Positions 50,872 through 60,841 are shown, counted from the first letter of the stretch. The stretch: DNA of 64,000 bases from Chloroflexota bacterium (GCA_013112575.1 JABFGG010000011.1:55500-119499), one strand, 5' to 3'. Notes: a model not told the origin generated them from the letters alone. Numbers and translations: made by a program.

Positions 50872-51513
50872 CTAATTGGGAAAGACAACATCCTCTTTGC
50901 CCGCCAGGGTGTGCTGGATGCGCTCAATGACGATATCAAGGTGGCTGGCTCGCTCCACGAAGTTGAGGTCGTCGGTGGGGATAGTGAGCACAGGGCTAAG
51001 TTCGTAATGGCTCATCCAGTCTTCGTAGAGAGATTCGAGCAGGTTGAGATAGTCGAGGGTGATGCCGGTTTCAATGTCGCGGCCGCGCTGGCGGATACGC
51101 TCCAACAAGACTTCAACGGGGCATTTGAGGTATAGCAGAAGGTCAGGAGCAGGCAAGCCTTTGACGACGAGGTCATAGACCTGTTCGTAAGCCAGGAAAT
51201 CGCGATCGCTGATGTTACCAAGCTTGTGCAGCGCTTTGGTGAAGATCTCGTAATCCTCGTAGAGACTGCGGTCGAGGATGTTGGAGCCGGGGGCATCAGC
51301 GGCGGCCTGCAACTGGTTAGAGCGATGGCCCAGATGAAAGACTTGCAAATGAAATGACCAGGCGGCCATATCCTCGTAAAAGTCGGCGAGGTAAGGGTTG
51401 TCGGTGACAGACTCGAAGCCCGTGTCCCAGCCCAGGCGCTCACCCAGGCATTGGGTCAGTGAGGTTTTACCTGCGCCGATGTTACCGGCGACGACGATCA
51501 AACGTTTTGTCAT
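50872..51513 (-). CDS. deoxynucleoside kinase
   Basis: A 213-residue deoxynucleoside kinase (dGK/dAK/dCK type). P-loop VVAGNIGAGKTSLTQ at 7-21, SNILDRSLYEDYEIFTKAL (DRS motif, catalytic acid and substrate), LPAPDLLLYLKCPVEVLLERIRQRGRDIE (LID arginines), and a C-terminal VVFPN. It salvages deoxynucleosides with ATP. It lies 57 bases downstream of nrdJ on the same strand, so it is probably in the deoxynucleotide-supply operon nrdR-nrdJ-kinase, separated by a palindrome. Confidence 0.9.
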   Translation of the reverse strand: MTKRLIVVAGNIGAGKTSLTQCLGERLGWDTGFESVTDNPYLADFYEDMAAWSFHLQVFHLGHRSNQLQAAADAPGSNILDRSLYEDYEIFTKALHKLGNISDRDFLAYEQVYDLVVKGLPAPDLLLYLKCPVEVLLERIRQRGRDIETGITLDYLNLLESLYEDWMSHYELSPVLTIPTDDLNFVERASHLDIVIERIQHTLAGKEDVVFPN

Positions 51514-51531
51514 GAATAGTCGCTATCAAGA

Positions 51532-51555
51532 AGAGGCGCAGCGCGCTGCGCCTCT
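51532..51555. repeat. perfect 24-bp palindrome (REP-like)
   Basis: Two 12-bp arms, AGAGGCGCAGCG and CGCTGCGCCTCT, with no spacer, between the stop of nrdJ and the kinase start. GC-rich palindromes of this kind occur in families in such genomes. It could also weaken read-through from nrdJ into the kinase gene. Confidence 0.85.
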
Positions 51556-51569
51556 ACATAGTGAATTAA

Positions 51570-54152
51570 CTAGCACTGGCTATAGCCACAGGAATAACAT
51601 TTGCGGCAGCCCTCTTCGTTGACGACGGAGGCATGGCCGCACTCAGGGCAAAGATCGCCCCGAATGCGGTTGGCGGGTTCGACTGCGCCGTTGGAAGGAA
51701 CTTCATCAACCAGAGGCAATTGTTTGGTAGTGCCACCGTTGGTTGCAGCAGGGTGCTCAATGCGGTGGTCGCCTTCGGTTTCGTCCAGGTAGCGCTGCAA
51801 GACCTGGGCAACGCCATCCGGCAAGGAGCGTACTCGGTTGGCCCCAAAGCCCAGAGATGAACCGCCGCCAATACCGGCCAACTGGCGATAGAGTTCTTTG
51901 ATGCGGGCGCGTGGCGCGACAGGGGAAGATAAACGCAGGACGTAGGACATCAAACGGCCAATGGCCTCAGAAACGGCAGCCGTCTCAGAACCGGCCTTGG
52001 CAGTGTTGAGAAAGATCTCAAAGGGATGTCCTCCACCATTCTCATTGATGGTGACAAAGGCTTTACCCACCGGCGTATCGATGTTGAAGGTCTTACCGAC
52101 CAGCACGCCAGGGCGCGGCTTTTTGGTTTCATTCCATAAGACCATTTGGGGTTCAACGTCACCATCTTCTTTTTCTTTGGCAGTGGCGTGAGTTTCCAGA
52201 ACAACTTTTTCACGTGAGCCGGTGACATAAACCGTGATGCCTTTACATTTCAAATCCCAGGCGAGTTGATAAGCCTGCCCGATCTCTTCTTCTGTCGCCC
52301 CTGCAGGGAAATTGATTGTCTTGGAGAGGCTGTTATCGACAAAGGCCTGCAGGGCAGCCTGCATACGCACGTGTTCTTCGGCACCAATATCACCCGAAAC
52401 CACAAAGGTGTTGCGGATGTGCTCGGGCAGTTCGTCAATACCCTGGCATGTACCAGTTTGAATAACCTGCTCGATGATGCGCTGGCGGGTGTCTTCATCC
52501 AAGCCTGCATCCAGCAAGGCCTGTTCAAACAGAGGGCTGGTGTAGGTCAGTTGCAGATCCTGGCCATTGTCATTGACGTGGCGTATGTAAGCCAATGCAA
52601 AGACGGGTTCACAGCCATAGCCTTCGCAACCGGATACAGTGGCAATGGTGCCGGTAGGAGCGATGGTGGTTTGGGCGGCGTTACGGATGCCGTGTTTTTT
52701 GATGCCTTTGACCACGGATTTCCAATCTACTGTGGGGCGGCCATAATCACTTTCGTAGGCATTCAAGGGCTGGGGGGGCTCCCAGGTCAAACCCTTGGGG
52801 TCGTAGATGCTGCCCTCAATGGCTTCAAAGGAACCGCGCGCCTTTGATAATTTAATGCTGGTCTGCATGCAGTGGTAACGCACGAACTCCATGATCTGGG
52901 CTACGAACTCCTGGCCGTCTTCGGAGCCGTAGCGAGCGCCAACGTGATAAAGAATGTCACCCAGGCCCATTATGCCCAGGCCGATGCGACGGGCACGGTA
53001 AGCAGCTTCTTTCAACTTGGGTACCGCAGGGACGTAGGCGTTGCCCTGCACCACGTCGTCGAGGAAGCGGGTGGCTAATACGGTGCTTTCTTCCAGCAGT
53101 TCCCAATCCACTGTTCCGTCAGGGCCGAGGTGTTGGGCCAGATTAATTGAGCCCAGGCAGCAGTTCTCGTATGGGCCGAGCCACTGTTCACCGCAAGGGT
53201 TGGTGGCCTCCAGAGGATAAAGGTGCGGGACAGGATTGGAGCGATTGGCTTCGTCCAGGAAAAGGAGACCGGGCTCACCATTGTGGTGCGCCTGGGCCAC
53301 GATCTTATCGAAGAGTTCGCGGGCACGCACAGTTTTGTACACGCGCGTGGGCAAGCCCTGCGCTTCGGCCTGTTCCAGCGTGCCGTCAAAGCCTTTGGAA
53401 GCGGGGTCATTGACATCAATGAAGCGTAGATCCCAATCAGCATCATCTTTGACAGCCTGCATGAAGGCATCCGTAATGCCAACCGAAATATTAAAATTGG
53501 TGATGGAGTTCTCATCGGTCTTGCAAGTGATGAACTCTTCAATATCCGGATGATCGACACGGAGCACGGCCATGTTGGCCCCGCGGCGGGTGCCGCCCTG
53601 GGCGATCTCGCCAAAGGCCTGGTCGTACACTCGTAAGAACCCTACTGGACCAGTGGCCTGACCGGCAGACGTCTTGACCAATGAACCCTGAGGACGCAAG
53701 CGGGAGAAAGAAAAGCCATTGCCGCCACCCGTCTGCTGGATGAGGGCTGCATCACGCAATGTCTCAAAAATGCCCGAAGAGGCGCGTCCCATGTCATCGC
53801 TGATGGGCAGTACGAAGCAGGCAGCTAATTGCCCAATAGGTGTGCCCGCACCCGTCCAGGTAGGAGAATTGGGGAAGAAGCGTTTCTCCCGAAGCAGATG
53901 GTAAAAATTCTCGGCAGAGGACATGACGTCTTCCTGCCATTCTTCTTCTACTTTCGCAACGTGGTAGGCCACACGCCAGAAGGTTTCCTCCAGGCTTTCG
54001 GCAGGTTGGCCATCCTCGTCCTTGCGAACATAACGACGGGAGAAAACACTATTGGCATTTTCGGTAAGTTCTACCAGAGGCAATGTTTCAGGAACAGGTG
54101 GAGTGGGCAGCAAGCGGGTTTTCTTGCTATCGGATTGAGTTGTGTTGAGCAC
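51570..54152 (-). CDS. nrdJ: B12-dependent class II ribonucleotide reductase
   Basis: An 860-residue adenosylcobalamin-dependent NDP/NTP reductase. GTG at 54152 follows GAGGAGGAG and is preferred over a frame extension to 54179. Motifs: [59 protein letters not shown] (radical-acceptor cysteine region), and [19 protein letters not shown]. The C-terminal zinc ribbon has CPECGH and [12 protein letters not shown]; the last cysteine pair re-reduces the active site. It makes deoxynucleotides in air or without it. It needs B12. It probably shares the transcript with nrdR (144-base gap) and the kinase. Confidence 0.95.
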   Translation of the reverse strand: MLNTTQSDSKKTRLLPTPPVPETLPLVELTENANSVFSRRYVRKDEDGQPAESLEETFWRVAYHVAKVEEEWQEDVMSSAENFYHLLREKRFFPNSPTWTGAGTPIGQLAACFVLPISDDMGRASSGIFETLRDAALIQQTGGGNGFSFSRLRPQGSLVKTSAGQATGPVGFLRVYDQAFGEIAQGGTRRGANMAVLRVDHPDIEEFITCKTDENSITNFNISVGITDAFMQAVKDDADWDLRFIDVNDPASKGFDGTLEQAEAQGLPTRVYKTVRARELFDKIVAQAHHNGEPGLLFLDEANRSNPVPHLYPLEATNPCGEQWLGPYENCCLGSINLAQHLGPDGTVDWELLEESTVLATRFLDDVVQGNAYVPAVPKLKEAAYRARRIGLGIMGLGDILYHVGARYGSEDGQEFVAQIMEFVRYHCMQTSIKLSKARGSFEAIEGSIYDPKGLTWEPPQPLNAYESDYGRPTVDWKSVVKGIKKHGIRNAAQTTIAPTGTIATVSGCEGYGCEPVFALAYIRHVNDNGQDLQLTYTSPLFEQALLDAGLDEDTRQRIIEQVIQTGTCQGIDELPEHIRNTFVVSGDIGAEEHVRMQAALQAFVDNSLSKTINFPAGATEEEIGQAYQLAWDLKCKGITVYVTGSREKVVLETHATAKEKEDGDVEPQMVLWNETKKPRPGVLVGKTFNIDTPVGKAFVTINENGGGHPFEIFLNTAKAGSETAAVSEAIGRLMSYVLRLSSPVAPRARIKELYRQLAGIGGGSSLGFGANRVRSLPDGVAQVLQRYLDETEGDHRIEHPAATNGGTTKQLPLVDEVPSNGAVEPANRIRGDLCPECGHASVVNEEGCRKCYSCGYSQC

Positions 54153-54177
54153 GTTGCTCCTCCTCGGAGTGTGACGC

Positions 54178-54225
54178 AATCAGCGGAAAGTGTTTAGAGG
54201 ATTGTCTTGGTGCAATCCGCTGATT
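54178..54225 (-). promoter_or_regulatory. alternative-hairpin leader of nrdJ
   Basis: In the nrdR-nrdJ gap, a 10-bp dyad (AATCAGCGGA 54178-54187 and TCCGCTGATT 54216-54225) overlaps a 6-bp dyad (GGATTG 54199-54204 and CAATCC 54213-54218). The two share bases 54216-54218 and cannot both form. They end 26 bases before the GTG start. This could be a switching leader or a simple structure. It lacks the B12-box signature of a cobalamin riboswitch that I would recognise. Confidence 0.45.
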
Positions 54226-54296
54226 ACTAAAGCCAGTAATATGGACGATAAAACGCAGCCTATCTGACAGAGGCGCCACCAGGCTGCACGCAATAA

Positions 54297-54749
54297 TTAG
54301 TTTTGGATGAGGCGATCTATCTCGCCGCGGATTTCCTTGAGGTCATCAAGGCCCAGATAAACTAAAGCAAAACGGATGTAGGCAATCTGGTCGAGATCTT
54401 TGAGGCCTTCCAGGACCATGTCGCCGACCACGCGTGAAGAGATCTCTTCTTTGCCCATTTGCTGCAAACGTGATTCAACTTCCCCCACGAGACGTTCGAT
54501 ATCAGCGGCTGAGACGGGGCGTTTTACACAGGAAAGGCGCAATCCGTTTAATAATTTCTCGCGATTAAAGGCCTCGCGGGTGCCATCCTGTTTAATAATC
54601 AGGGGCGCAGCCATGATAGGGCGCTCATAGGTACTGTAGCGTTCGTGGCACTCTTTACATTCCCGGCGACGCCGGATGCCCCCGCGGTTATCATGTGTGG
54701 TATCGATGACTTGAGAGCCTTTGGGGCTCTCGCAGATTGGACAGCGCAT
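54297..54749 (-). CDS. nrdR: NrdR transcriptional repressor
   Basis: A 150-residue NrdR. Zinc ribbon CPICESPKGSQVIDTTHDNRGGIRRRRECKECHERYSTYER (Cys3, Cys6, Cys31, Cys34). ATP-cone RPIMAAPLIIKQDGTREAFNREKLLNGLRLSCVKRPVS. It represses ribonucleotide reductase genes when dATP/ATP is high. Two candidate NrdR boxes lie upstream, and nrdJ lies downstream on the same strand, so the operon is probably autorepressed. Length typical. Confidence 0.96.
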   Translation of the reverse strand: MRCPICESPKGSQVIDTTHDNRGGIRRRRECKECHERYSTYERPIMAAPLIIKQDGTREAFNREKLLNGLRLSCVKRPVSAADIERLVGEVESRLQQMGKEEISSRVVGDMVLEGLKDLDQIAYIRFALVYLGLDDLKEIRGEIDRLIQN

Positions 54750-54773
54750 AAAACCTCAGATTTAGAAAAAAAT

Positions 54774-54819
54774 CCCCCATCTGTGGGGGGTGGTACTGGA
54801 GTACCCTATACATGTGGGG
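54774..54819. promoter_or_regulatory. two candidate NrdR boxes
   Basis: Box A CCCCCATCTGTGGGGG (54774-54789) and box B CCCTATACATGTGGGG (54804-54819) lie upstream of nrdR. Centres are 30 bases apart, about three helical turns, and a GGTACT/AGTACC dyad sits between. NrdR boxes known elsewhere occur as pairs about 31 bases apart. The core here is G/C-flanked and not the classical ACA-rich box, so the call is tentative. Confidence 0.55.
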
Positions 54820-55055
54820 GTTAAACTGGCGAATTTTAGCACATAGCGATAACTATGCGCAAGTGAATCGAGGGTAATTATTCTTAAAGTATTGGGAGTG
54901 GTTGAATTATTTAAGGTAGGGGTGGGTTTGAAACCTACCCCTACAAAATATTTTAGCCCGATGAGTTAAACAAAAAGAGTTCCCGAAGGAGGCATCGGGA
55001 ACTCTGGAGACAATAGCTTGCATTCAAGTCTCCACCTGAAGAGGAACAGGATTTA
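54820..55055. other. nrdR-ftsZ intergenic with REP-like palindrome
   Basis: With the boxes above, this completes about 306 bases without a gene between nrdR and ftsZ. It holds GTAGGGGTGGGTTT (54916-54929) and AAACCTACCCCTAC (54931-54944), a 14-bp palindrome with one mismatch of the widespread GTAGGGG dispersed family, and the ftsZ terminator (separate entry). Promoter for nrdR lies near 54830-54900. Nothing else is recognised. Confidence 0.55.
54972..55005 (-). terminator. intrinsic terminator of ftsZ
   Basis: On the minus strand AGAGTTCCCGA pairs with TCGGGAACTCT (11 bp, 8-base loop) and is followed by TTTTTG. It closes the dcw cluster after ftsZ. Confidence 0.92.
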
Positions 55056-56180
55056 TTATTTGTTCACACGTTTACGGAGAAACGTGGGAATATCCAGATC
55101 TTCTGTATTTAGCGGCGCACGTGTAACTTCTGCATCCGCCATTTGATTTTGAGACGGGGCCGGAGCAGCGGACTGCAAACCCTGCTGAGCAGCAGGCTTG
55201 CGGCTGCGCAACATACGGCGGGGAGCGCTGGCAGTGTCAAATCCGGTAGCAATCACAGTTACGCGGATGTTATCACCCATTTCCGGATCGACAACAGCAC
55301 CGAAGATGAGGTTGACATCTGGATGTGCAGTTTCCTTGATGATGGCGGCAGCCTGGTTGACCTCGAAGAGGGACAGGGCACTACCGCCGGTAACGTTAAA
55401 GAGAATGCCGCGGGCGCCATCAATGGTGATGTCCAGTAGGTTGCTGGTGATAGCCTGTTCGGCGGCCAAGCGGGCACGATCTTCGCCCGTAGCCTGACCG
55501 ACGGCCATTAGTGCAGCCCCACCCTCTGACATAATGGTGCGGACATCGGCAAAGTCCAGATTGATCAAACCAGGAATAGTGATCAATTCGGAAATACCCT
55601 GAATACCCTGACGCAAAACGTCGTCGGCGACAGCAAAGGATTCGTTCAGGCTGGCGCGCTTATCAACAATCTGCAATAGGCGATCATTGGGGATAACAAT
55701 AAGGGTATCGACTTGCTCTTTTAGTTTGCCAATGCCAGCTTCGGCAGAAGATTGGCGACGGGCACCTTCAAAAGTGAAGGGGCGTGTGACGACACCGATG
55801 GTCAATGCGCCAACTTCACGGGCAATCTGAGCAACCACCGGTGAAGCGCCTGTGCCTGTACCACCGCCAATACCGGCAGTGACAAAGACCATGTCAGAAC
55901 CTTTGAGAACTTCGTAAAGTTCTTCCGCGGACTCTTCAGCAGATTTGCGGCCCATTTCAGGGTCGCCGCCAGAGCCCAGGCCGCGGGTGAGTTTGTCGCC
56001 AATACGCACACGGGTGCCAGCTTTGGATTGGACAAGGGCCTGCGCATCAGTATTTACAGCCACAAATTCAATACCCTGCAAGCCTTCATCGATCATACGG
56101 TTGACAGCATTGCAGCCACCGCCGCCAACGCCAACTACTTTAATACGTGCAAATGATTCCATCTGGTTCATTGGTTTCAT
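55056..56180 (-). CDS. ftsZ: cell division GTPase FtsZ
   Basis: A 374-residue FtsZ, the tubulin-like ring GTPase. The GTP-binding loops are [34 protein letters not shown] and, in the middle, the tubulin signature [20 protein letters not shown]7 region [13 protein letters not shown] carries the catalytic Asp. The C-terminal tail [11 protein letters not shown] is the conserved FtsA/SepF-binding peptide, so the division link is kept. A ribosome site AGGAG precedes ATG 56180. It is the last gene of the division cluster and has its own terminator. Confidence 0.98.
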   Translation of the reverse strand: MKPMNQMESFARIKVVGVGGGGCNAVNRMIDEGLQGIEFVAVNTDAQALVQSKAGTRVRIGDKLTRGLGSGGDPEMGRKSAEESAEELYEVLKGSDMVFVTAGIGGGTGTGASPVVAQIAREVGALTIGVVTRPFTFEGARRQSSAEAGIGKLKEQVDTLIVIPNDRLLQIVDKRASLNESFAVADDVLRQGIQGISELITIPGLINLDFADVRTIMSEGGAALMAVGQATGEDRARLAAEQAITSNLLDITIDGARGILFNVTGGSALSLFEVNQAAAIIKETAHPDVNLIFGAVVDPEMGDNIRVTVIATGFDTASAPRRMLRSRKPAAQQGLQSAAPAPSQNQMADAEVTRAPLNTEDLDIPTFLRKRVNK

Positions 56181-56299
56181 ATCGTTGCTCCTGGTAAATC
56201 AGCCTCCTAGAAATTCCAGAACCAGTCCTCTTAACTGATTCGGATAGTGTTTAATATAGGGGAAGTGCAAAATATGTGCCACAAAATATGAAATGCAAA

Positions 56300-57535
56300 T
56301 CAGGGCAGGAAACGGCGGAGGATGTCACGCACTTTGCCCCAATCACCCCCATCTGCAGATACCGATGTGGATTGAGATGTCGGGCCAGATAAGACCTCAT
56401 TCATCAACATAGCCCAGTTGACCAGGCCAACACTGGTGGAAAAAGCGGGAGAATGCAGCTTATCGACCATCCCGATAATTCTTTCAGGTTGGGCTACACG
56501 CACTGGCAGGTTGAGTACATCACTAGCAAGCTGACGAATACCGGGCAACTGGCTGGTGCCCCCCGTCAAAACCATACCGGCAGGCAACAGCCCGTCATAA
56601 CCTGAGCGTTTGATCTCCTGGAGCACCAGGCTAAAAATCTCTTCGACACGGGCTTCAATGATGTGGGTCAATTCTGTACGACTGATCTGGACAGGGTCCT
56701 CTTCGCCAAAGACGCGCACAGGGAAGAATTCCTCTTGCTCGACCTCGCGAGAGAGGGCATGTCCATGCTGGATTTTGATCTCTTCGGCCTGAGAGAAAGG
56801 CATGCGCAGGCCATGGGCAATGTCGGAAGTGACGTGATTGCCACCCAAGGCCAACACACCGGTATGCCATACGTCGCCTTCGATGAGGATGGCTGTATCC
56901 GTTGTGCCACCACCGATGTCACACACCACGACACCCATTTCTCGCTCTGTTTCCGTCAACACTACCTCAGCGGAAGCCAGTGGGTTAAGTACGAACTGGT
57001 TAACCTCAACACCTGAAGCCGCCACACACTGGCGCAAATTATCAACCGTGGAGGCGGCGGCAGTGATGATATGGGCTTCGACTTCGAGGCGGTAGCCATG
57101 CATGCCGATGGGCATACGGATGCCGTCCTGTCCATCTACGGTGAAATCACGTTGAATAACGTGGATGACTTCACGGTTGTGGGGAATGGCAATTGCGCGA
57201 GCTGCATCCATAGCGCGCAGGACATCTTCATGGTCAACGACCTGTTGGGAAATTCCAACAACACCACGACTGTTCATAGAGGTGACGTGAGAGCCAGCCA
57301 GGCTGACTAGTGCAGAAGTGATCTCCAGGCCAGAGGTACGTTCGGCTTTGTCTATAGAGTGCGAAATAGCTTTGGCAGCAGCATTGACGTCTACTACGAC
57401 GCCCTTGCGAATACCCTGGGATGGTTCGATGCCTACGCCCAGGATGCGCAAACGATGCTCACGCTCAAGACGCGCGACAAGAGTACAAACCTTTGTGGTG
57501 CCAATGTCAATGCCTACGATGATCGGTGTGCTCAT
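56300..57535 (-). CDS. ftsA: cell division protein FtsA
   Basis: A 411-residue actin-like FtsA that tethers FtsZ to the membrane. Actin-fold motifs: IVGIDIGTTKVCTLVA, VCDIGGGTTDTAIL (phosphate 2), and VLTGGTSQLPGIRQLA (adenosine loop). The SHS2/1C region, VISHSIDKAERTSGLEITSALVSLAGSHVTS, is present, and the C-terminal end VRDILRRFLP is a basic amphipathic membrane-targeting helix. Length typical. It is separated from ftsQ by 200 bases with two hairpins, and from ftsZ by 119 bases. Confidence 0.97.
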   Translation of the reverse strand: MSTPIIVGIDIGTTKVCTLVARLEREHRLRILGVGIEPSQGIRKGVVVDVNAAAKAISHSIDKAERTSGLEITSALVSLAGSHVTSMNSRGVVGISQQVVDHEDVLRAMDAARAIAIPHNREVIHVIQRDFTVDGQDGIRMPIGMHGYRLEVEAHIITAAASTVDNLRQCVAASGVEVNQFVLNPLASAEVVLTETEREMGVVVCDIGGGTTDTAILIEGDVWHTGVLALGGNHVTSDIAHGLRMPFSQAEEIKIQHGHALSREVEQEEFFPVRVFGEEDPVQISRTELTHIIEARVEEIFSLVLQEIKRSGYDGLLPAGMVLTGGTSQLPGIRQLASDVLNLPVRVAQPERIIGMVDKLHSPAFSTSVGLVNWAMLMNEVLSGPTSQSTSVSADGGDWGKVRDILRRFLP

Positions 57536-57570
57536 TGTCTAATATTTCTTTGCCAGATTCGTGCCATTGT

Positions 57571-57675
57571 AAACGGCGGGAAATAGGTGTTTCCGATATC
57601 AGGGTCTAACCGCCGTTTCCTTAATAATTGGCCGCTTGAAGATCTTTATTTCAATGGTTATTGCGGCCAATTATT
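57571..57675 (-). promoter_or_regulatory. two hairpins in the ftsQ-ftsA gap
   Basis: First dyad: AAACGGCGG (57571-57579) and CCGCCGTTT (57610-57618), with GGAAAT..TTTCC inside. Second dyad: AATAATTGGCCGC (57623-57635) and GCGGCCAATTATT (57663-57675), 13 bp with a 27-base loop. They form a leader to ftsA on the minus strand. Neither is followed by a proper T run, so simple termination is less likely than regulation or promoter context. Confidence 0.5.
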
Positions 57676-57737
57676 CGTTTGCTGGTCAACTAAATTTGCA
57701 AATGTGTTTTTATCCTTTCAATTTTGTTAGGGCGAAC

Positions 57738-58733
57738 CTAACGATAATACGGTGCGTGGATGTATTCCACACTGACGATAGAGGGAGTAATGCCCTCTTG
57801 TTTCAATTGTTTGACCAGAGCCTCGTAAACGGCTATGCGCTGGTCCATATCTTTTGGTTCCAGGCCAAAAAAAGCCTGCCAGCCACGCGGATCGCTCCAG
57901 CCGAGGCCATAGCGAGGGTCATACACAATCTGGGTCTTGTCCGGCGCTCGGGCACTGAGTTCCACAATACCTGTAACCATCTCAGCCGAAAGTAATTGTT
58001 GCGTGAGATTATCGGCGTTAATCTCAGCCGGGGGCACATCTACAGCCTGAACCGGGATCAAGCCCTCTGCCTGGCCACGGGGCAAAAAGGCGATACCAGT
58101 TTTGTCGACCCATACGACAAATCCTTCATGCTCCCAGGCCACAACCGGTTGGCGTTCCGCCACTTCGACGACCACTTTAGCCGGGAAAGTGACATGCACC
58201 GAAGGTTCGACCAGTTCCGGGAAACCCGTCTTGACGAGGTCCAAAACCATGTGAGGATCCACGGCAAAGACTGAGGTTCCACTGAGGCCCAGTATGGCAT
58301 TGATGTCGTCAGCGCTCAAGCGATTTAGACCCCGAATTTCGACCTGGCTTACATTCAGGGCTGGCGTAGTCCACAATAGGTAAACTGCCGTTCCTGCAAG
58401 GGCTACCATCAGAAATGAGACAATGCGCCAACCAATACGGAAAGCAGGCAAGGCTGGCAGACGCATCTCGGCACCCGAAGCGCTCAAAGCAAAGTCGAAG
58501 CGCCGACGAGCCTCGCGGGATGATTTTTCTTTACGACTTGAGCCACGCTTGCGGGCCATAGAAACGCCACCCGATTGGCGGGCAACCATAGGAGGCAAGG
58601 CGCGTTCTGCAAGGGACTTACGCGTAAAGCCCGTGCCTTTGCGCAATCGCTCAGAGCGACGCGAGCGCACCGAATCGGAGCGACGAGCATCCCGCTTGCG
58701 ATCTTCCTTGCGTTTATTGCGACGCACGGCCAT
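57738..58733 (-). CDS. ftsQ: FtsQ/DivIB division protein
   Basis: A 331-residue FtsQ. ATG 58733 overlaps the ddl stop (TGATG); a TTG three bases earlier is less likely. Residues 1-105 are a long, strongly basic cytoplasmic tail (RRNKRKEDRKRDARRSD and following), one membrane helix lies at about 106-128 (IVSFLMVALAGTAVYLLW), then the POTRA domain (VEIRGLNRLSADDINAILGLSGTSVF) and the FtsQ-type domain ending YIHAPYYR. The basic tail is longer than in E. coli FtsQ. It bridges early and late division proteins in the periplasm-side space. Confidence 0.92.
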   Translation of the reverse strand: MAVRRNKRKEDRKRDARRSDSVRSRRSERLRKGTGFTRKSLAERALPPMVARQSGGVSMARKRGSSRKEKSSREARRRFDFALSASGAEMRLPALPAFRIGWRIVSFLMVALAGTAVYLLWTTPALNVSQVEIRGLNRLSADDINAILGLSGTSVFAVDPHMVLDLVKTGFPELVEPSVHVTFPAKVVVEVAERQPVVAWEHEGFVVWVDKTGIAFLPRGQAEGLIPVQAVDVPPAEINADNLTQQLLSAEMVTGIVELSARAPDKTQIVYDPRYGLGWSDPRGWQAFFGLEPKDMDQRIAVYEALVKQLKQEGITPSIVSVEYIHAPYYR

Positions 58734-59893
58734 CAATTGGCCTCCCGGTGAAACTGGTGCGTCGTGGCATCACGCTGGGCTTTACGCTCTAAACCAAGCT
58801 CGACAAGGCGATCTACCAATTGTGGGCCGGAAATACCACTGGCCTCCCACAACATAGGATACATGCTGATCTGGGTAAAACCCGGCATAGTATTGATCTC
58901 ATTGAGATAAATGCGGTCTGTGCCCTTTTCCAGGAAGAAATCAACACGCGCCAGACCAGCCAGATCAAGGGCCTTAAAGGCATCAACAGCATAGCCACGC
59001 ATCTGCTCTGCAAGCTCATCGGGGATGTCTGCAGGGATGACCGTTTGCGAGCGGTCATCGTGATACTTGGCATCGTAAGAATAGAACTCAGCCCCAGGCA
59101 AGACCTCGCCACATACAGAGGCTTCAGGCTGATCATTGCCCAGGACACTGATCTCAATCTCGCGTACATCCAGGCCTTTCTGGACAACTACACGGCGATC
59201 GTACTGAGCAGCATCCATGAGACCTTCAAGGAGGTCAGAGCGCGATTTGACTTTGCTGATACCGACCGAGGAACCCAGGTTAGCGGGCTTGATGAATAGC
59301 GGATAATCACCGATGGTTTCAGCTTTATCGAGGGCTGCATCCATGTCCGCTTCCAACTCACTGCGCAGGAGAAGAACTGTATCAACCACGGGGATGTTGT
59401 TGGCTTTCATAATGTCGGCAAAAACAGCTTTATCCATAGCAACAGCAGAGCCAACCACCCCACAGCCCACGTAAGCAACATCAGCCATTTCAAACAAGCC
59501 CTGCAAAGTACCATCTTCGCCAAAGGTACCGTGCAGCACTGGGAAAAGAACATCTAATTTTGATAGTAGACCGATTACTTCGCCGTGCGTGCCATGCTGG
59601 GTACGCATGAGACGGTATAGGCCATCACGCGTCGGGGTAGGCAATAAGGAAACAATATCGATCTGGCCCAAATCATCCGGCGAAAAATCGGTGTTTGCCT
59701 GGTCAGCCTCCAGCATGGCCTGATGTACATTGGGGCCGGAGAGCCATTCACCCTGGCGAGTAATACCGATTTGAGTGATTTCATACTTCTGCGGGTCCAA
59801 TTGATCGAGGACAAAGCGCGCAGACATAAGAGAAACAGAATGTTCTCCTGAACGTCCTCCAAACAAAACGCCGATACTAATTTTTTCAGCCAT
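58733..59893 (-). CDS. ddl: D-alanine-D-alanine ligase
   Basis: A 386-residue Ddl. VLFGGRSGEHSVSLMSA is the N-terminal loop, LHGTFGEDGTLQGLFEMADVAYVGCGVVGSAVAMDKAVF the D-Ala-1 site, and the ATP-grasp domain holds FIKPANLGSSVGISKV, GEVLPGAEFYSYDAKY and FLEKGTDRIYLNEINTMPGFTQISMYPML with the metal-binding Glu/Asn. It makes D-Ala-D-Ala for peptidoglycan. It overlaps ftsQ by one base and follows murB by 24. Confidence 0.96.
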   Translation of the reverse strand: MAEKISIGVLFGGRSGEHSVSLMSARFVLDQLDPQKYEITQIGITRQGEWLSGPNVHQAMLEADQANTDFSPDDLGQIDIVSLLPTPTRDGLYRLMRTQHGTHGEVIGLLSKLDVLFPVLHGTFGEDGTLQGLFEMADVAYVGCGVVGSAVAMDKAVFADIMKANNIPVVDTVLLLRSELEADMDAALDKAETIGDYPLFIKPANLGSSVGISKVKSRSDLLEGLMDAAQYDRRVVVQKGLDVREIEISVLGNDQPEASVCGEVLPGAEFYSYDAKYHDDRSQTVIPADIPDELAEQMRGYAVDAFKALDLAGLARVDFFLEKGTDRIYLNEINTMPGFTQISMYPMLWEASGISGPQLVDRLVELGLERKAQRDATTHQFHREAN

Positions 59894-59917
59894 TACTCTA
59901 TGTCAAAACCTCTAAAC

Positions 59918-60841
59918 CTAATTCCACTCGCCAAGCAATTCGATTTCCAGTTCCAATTCAACGCCAAATTGTTTACTTACTTCTTCTCGAGCCTTGTCGA
60001 GCAACGAGCGCACATCGGCAGCCTTTGCAGCACCGTTGTTAGTAAAAAAATTGCCGTGCAACTGGCTAATCTGCGCATCACCCACTCGCAAGCCTTTGAG
60101 GCCAACAACATCTATCAGCCGGCCCGCATAATCCTCAGGGGGGTTCTTGAACATGGACCCCATGCTGGCTCCTGGTGGTTGTGTGCGGCGGCGATGCTCC
60201 AGGAATTCGTTCATTGCATTTTCTATTTTTTCCGGCTCACTGTGCTCAAGTAACAGTTCAGCAGCCAGAACGACTGTTTTTGAATGTTCGCGTTTCAAGA
60301 CACTACTACGATAGGCAAAGTCTAGATCGTTCAGCTTCCAGGTCTGCCTCCCATCCTGGGGATGCAAGATTTCGGCCATTTGCAAGTTGCCGGCCATATC
60401 ACCACCATGCGCACCTGCATTACCGAAAACAGCCCCACCCACCGTTCCGGGGATACCAGCAGCCCATTCCAGACCCGATAAGCCCTTCTGAGCAGCCTGG
60501 CGGGCCAAGGCCCCGAAGTTAACGCCAGATTCGGCATGTACTGAAGGCGGGTCATTGTGCTCTTTAAAACGCACAGCCCTGGCACGATTGTGGATGACGA
60601 CCTCACGTACGCCTGCATCGCTAATCAATATATTGGAGCCTCCCCCCAAAATGACGTAGGGCAAGTCCAGCTCCCAAAGTTGGGAGACAACTCCGGCCAA
60701 TTCAGTGGATGAGCGTACCTCCACAAAATAATCGGCCATGCCACCAATACGCGCAGAAGTCAGGCGGGCTAGAGGCGCGGAAAGCTGCAAACGGTCCCCG
60801 AAAGCAGCACGTAGAACTTCGTGCGAGATTGTGGGCGACAT
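59918..60841 (-). CDS. murB: UDP-N-acetylenolpyruvoylglucosamine reductase
   Basis: A 307-residue MurB, the FAD-dependent NADPH reductase that makes UDP-MurNAc. FAD-binding VILGGGSNILISDAGV, then GLEWAAGIPGTVGGAVFGNAGAHGGDM with the active-site loop, YRSSVLKR, and FKNPPEDYAGRLIDVVGLKGLRVGDAQISQLHGNFFTNNGAAKAADV with catalytic serine/glutamate region. It is the type II (short) form. ATG 60841 is chosen; an in-frame GTG at 60853 is also possible, because neither has a good ribosome site. Confidence 0.96.
   Translation of the reverse strand: MSPTISHEVLRAAFGDRLQLSAPLARLTSARIGGMADYFVEVRSSTELAGVVSQLWELDLPYVILGGGSNILISDAGVREVVIHNRARAVRFKEHNDPPSVHAESGVNFGALARQAAQKGLSGLEWAAGIPGTVGGAVFGNAGAHGGDMAGNLQMAEILHPQDGRQTWKLNDLDFAYRSSVLKREHSKTVVLAAELLLEHSEPEKIENAMNEFLEHRRRTQPPGASMGSMFKNPPEDYAGRLIDVVGLKGLRVGDAQISQLHGNFFTNNGAAKAADVRSLLDKAREEVSKQFGVELELEIELLGEWN

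Noticed and set aside
54178..54300. cobalamin riboswitch before nrdJ
   Set aside because: The enzyme needs B12, so I looked for the B12 box and conserved core, but they are absent. Only simple hairpins are visible.
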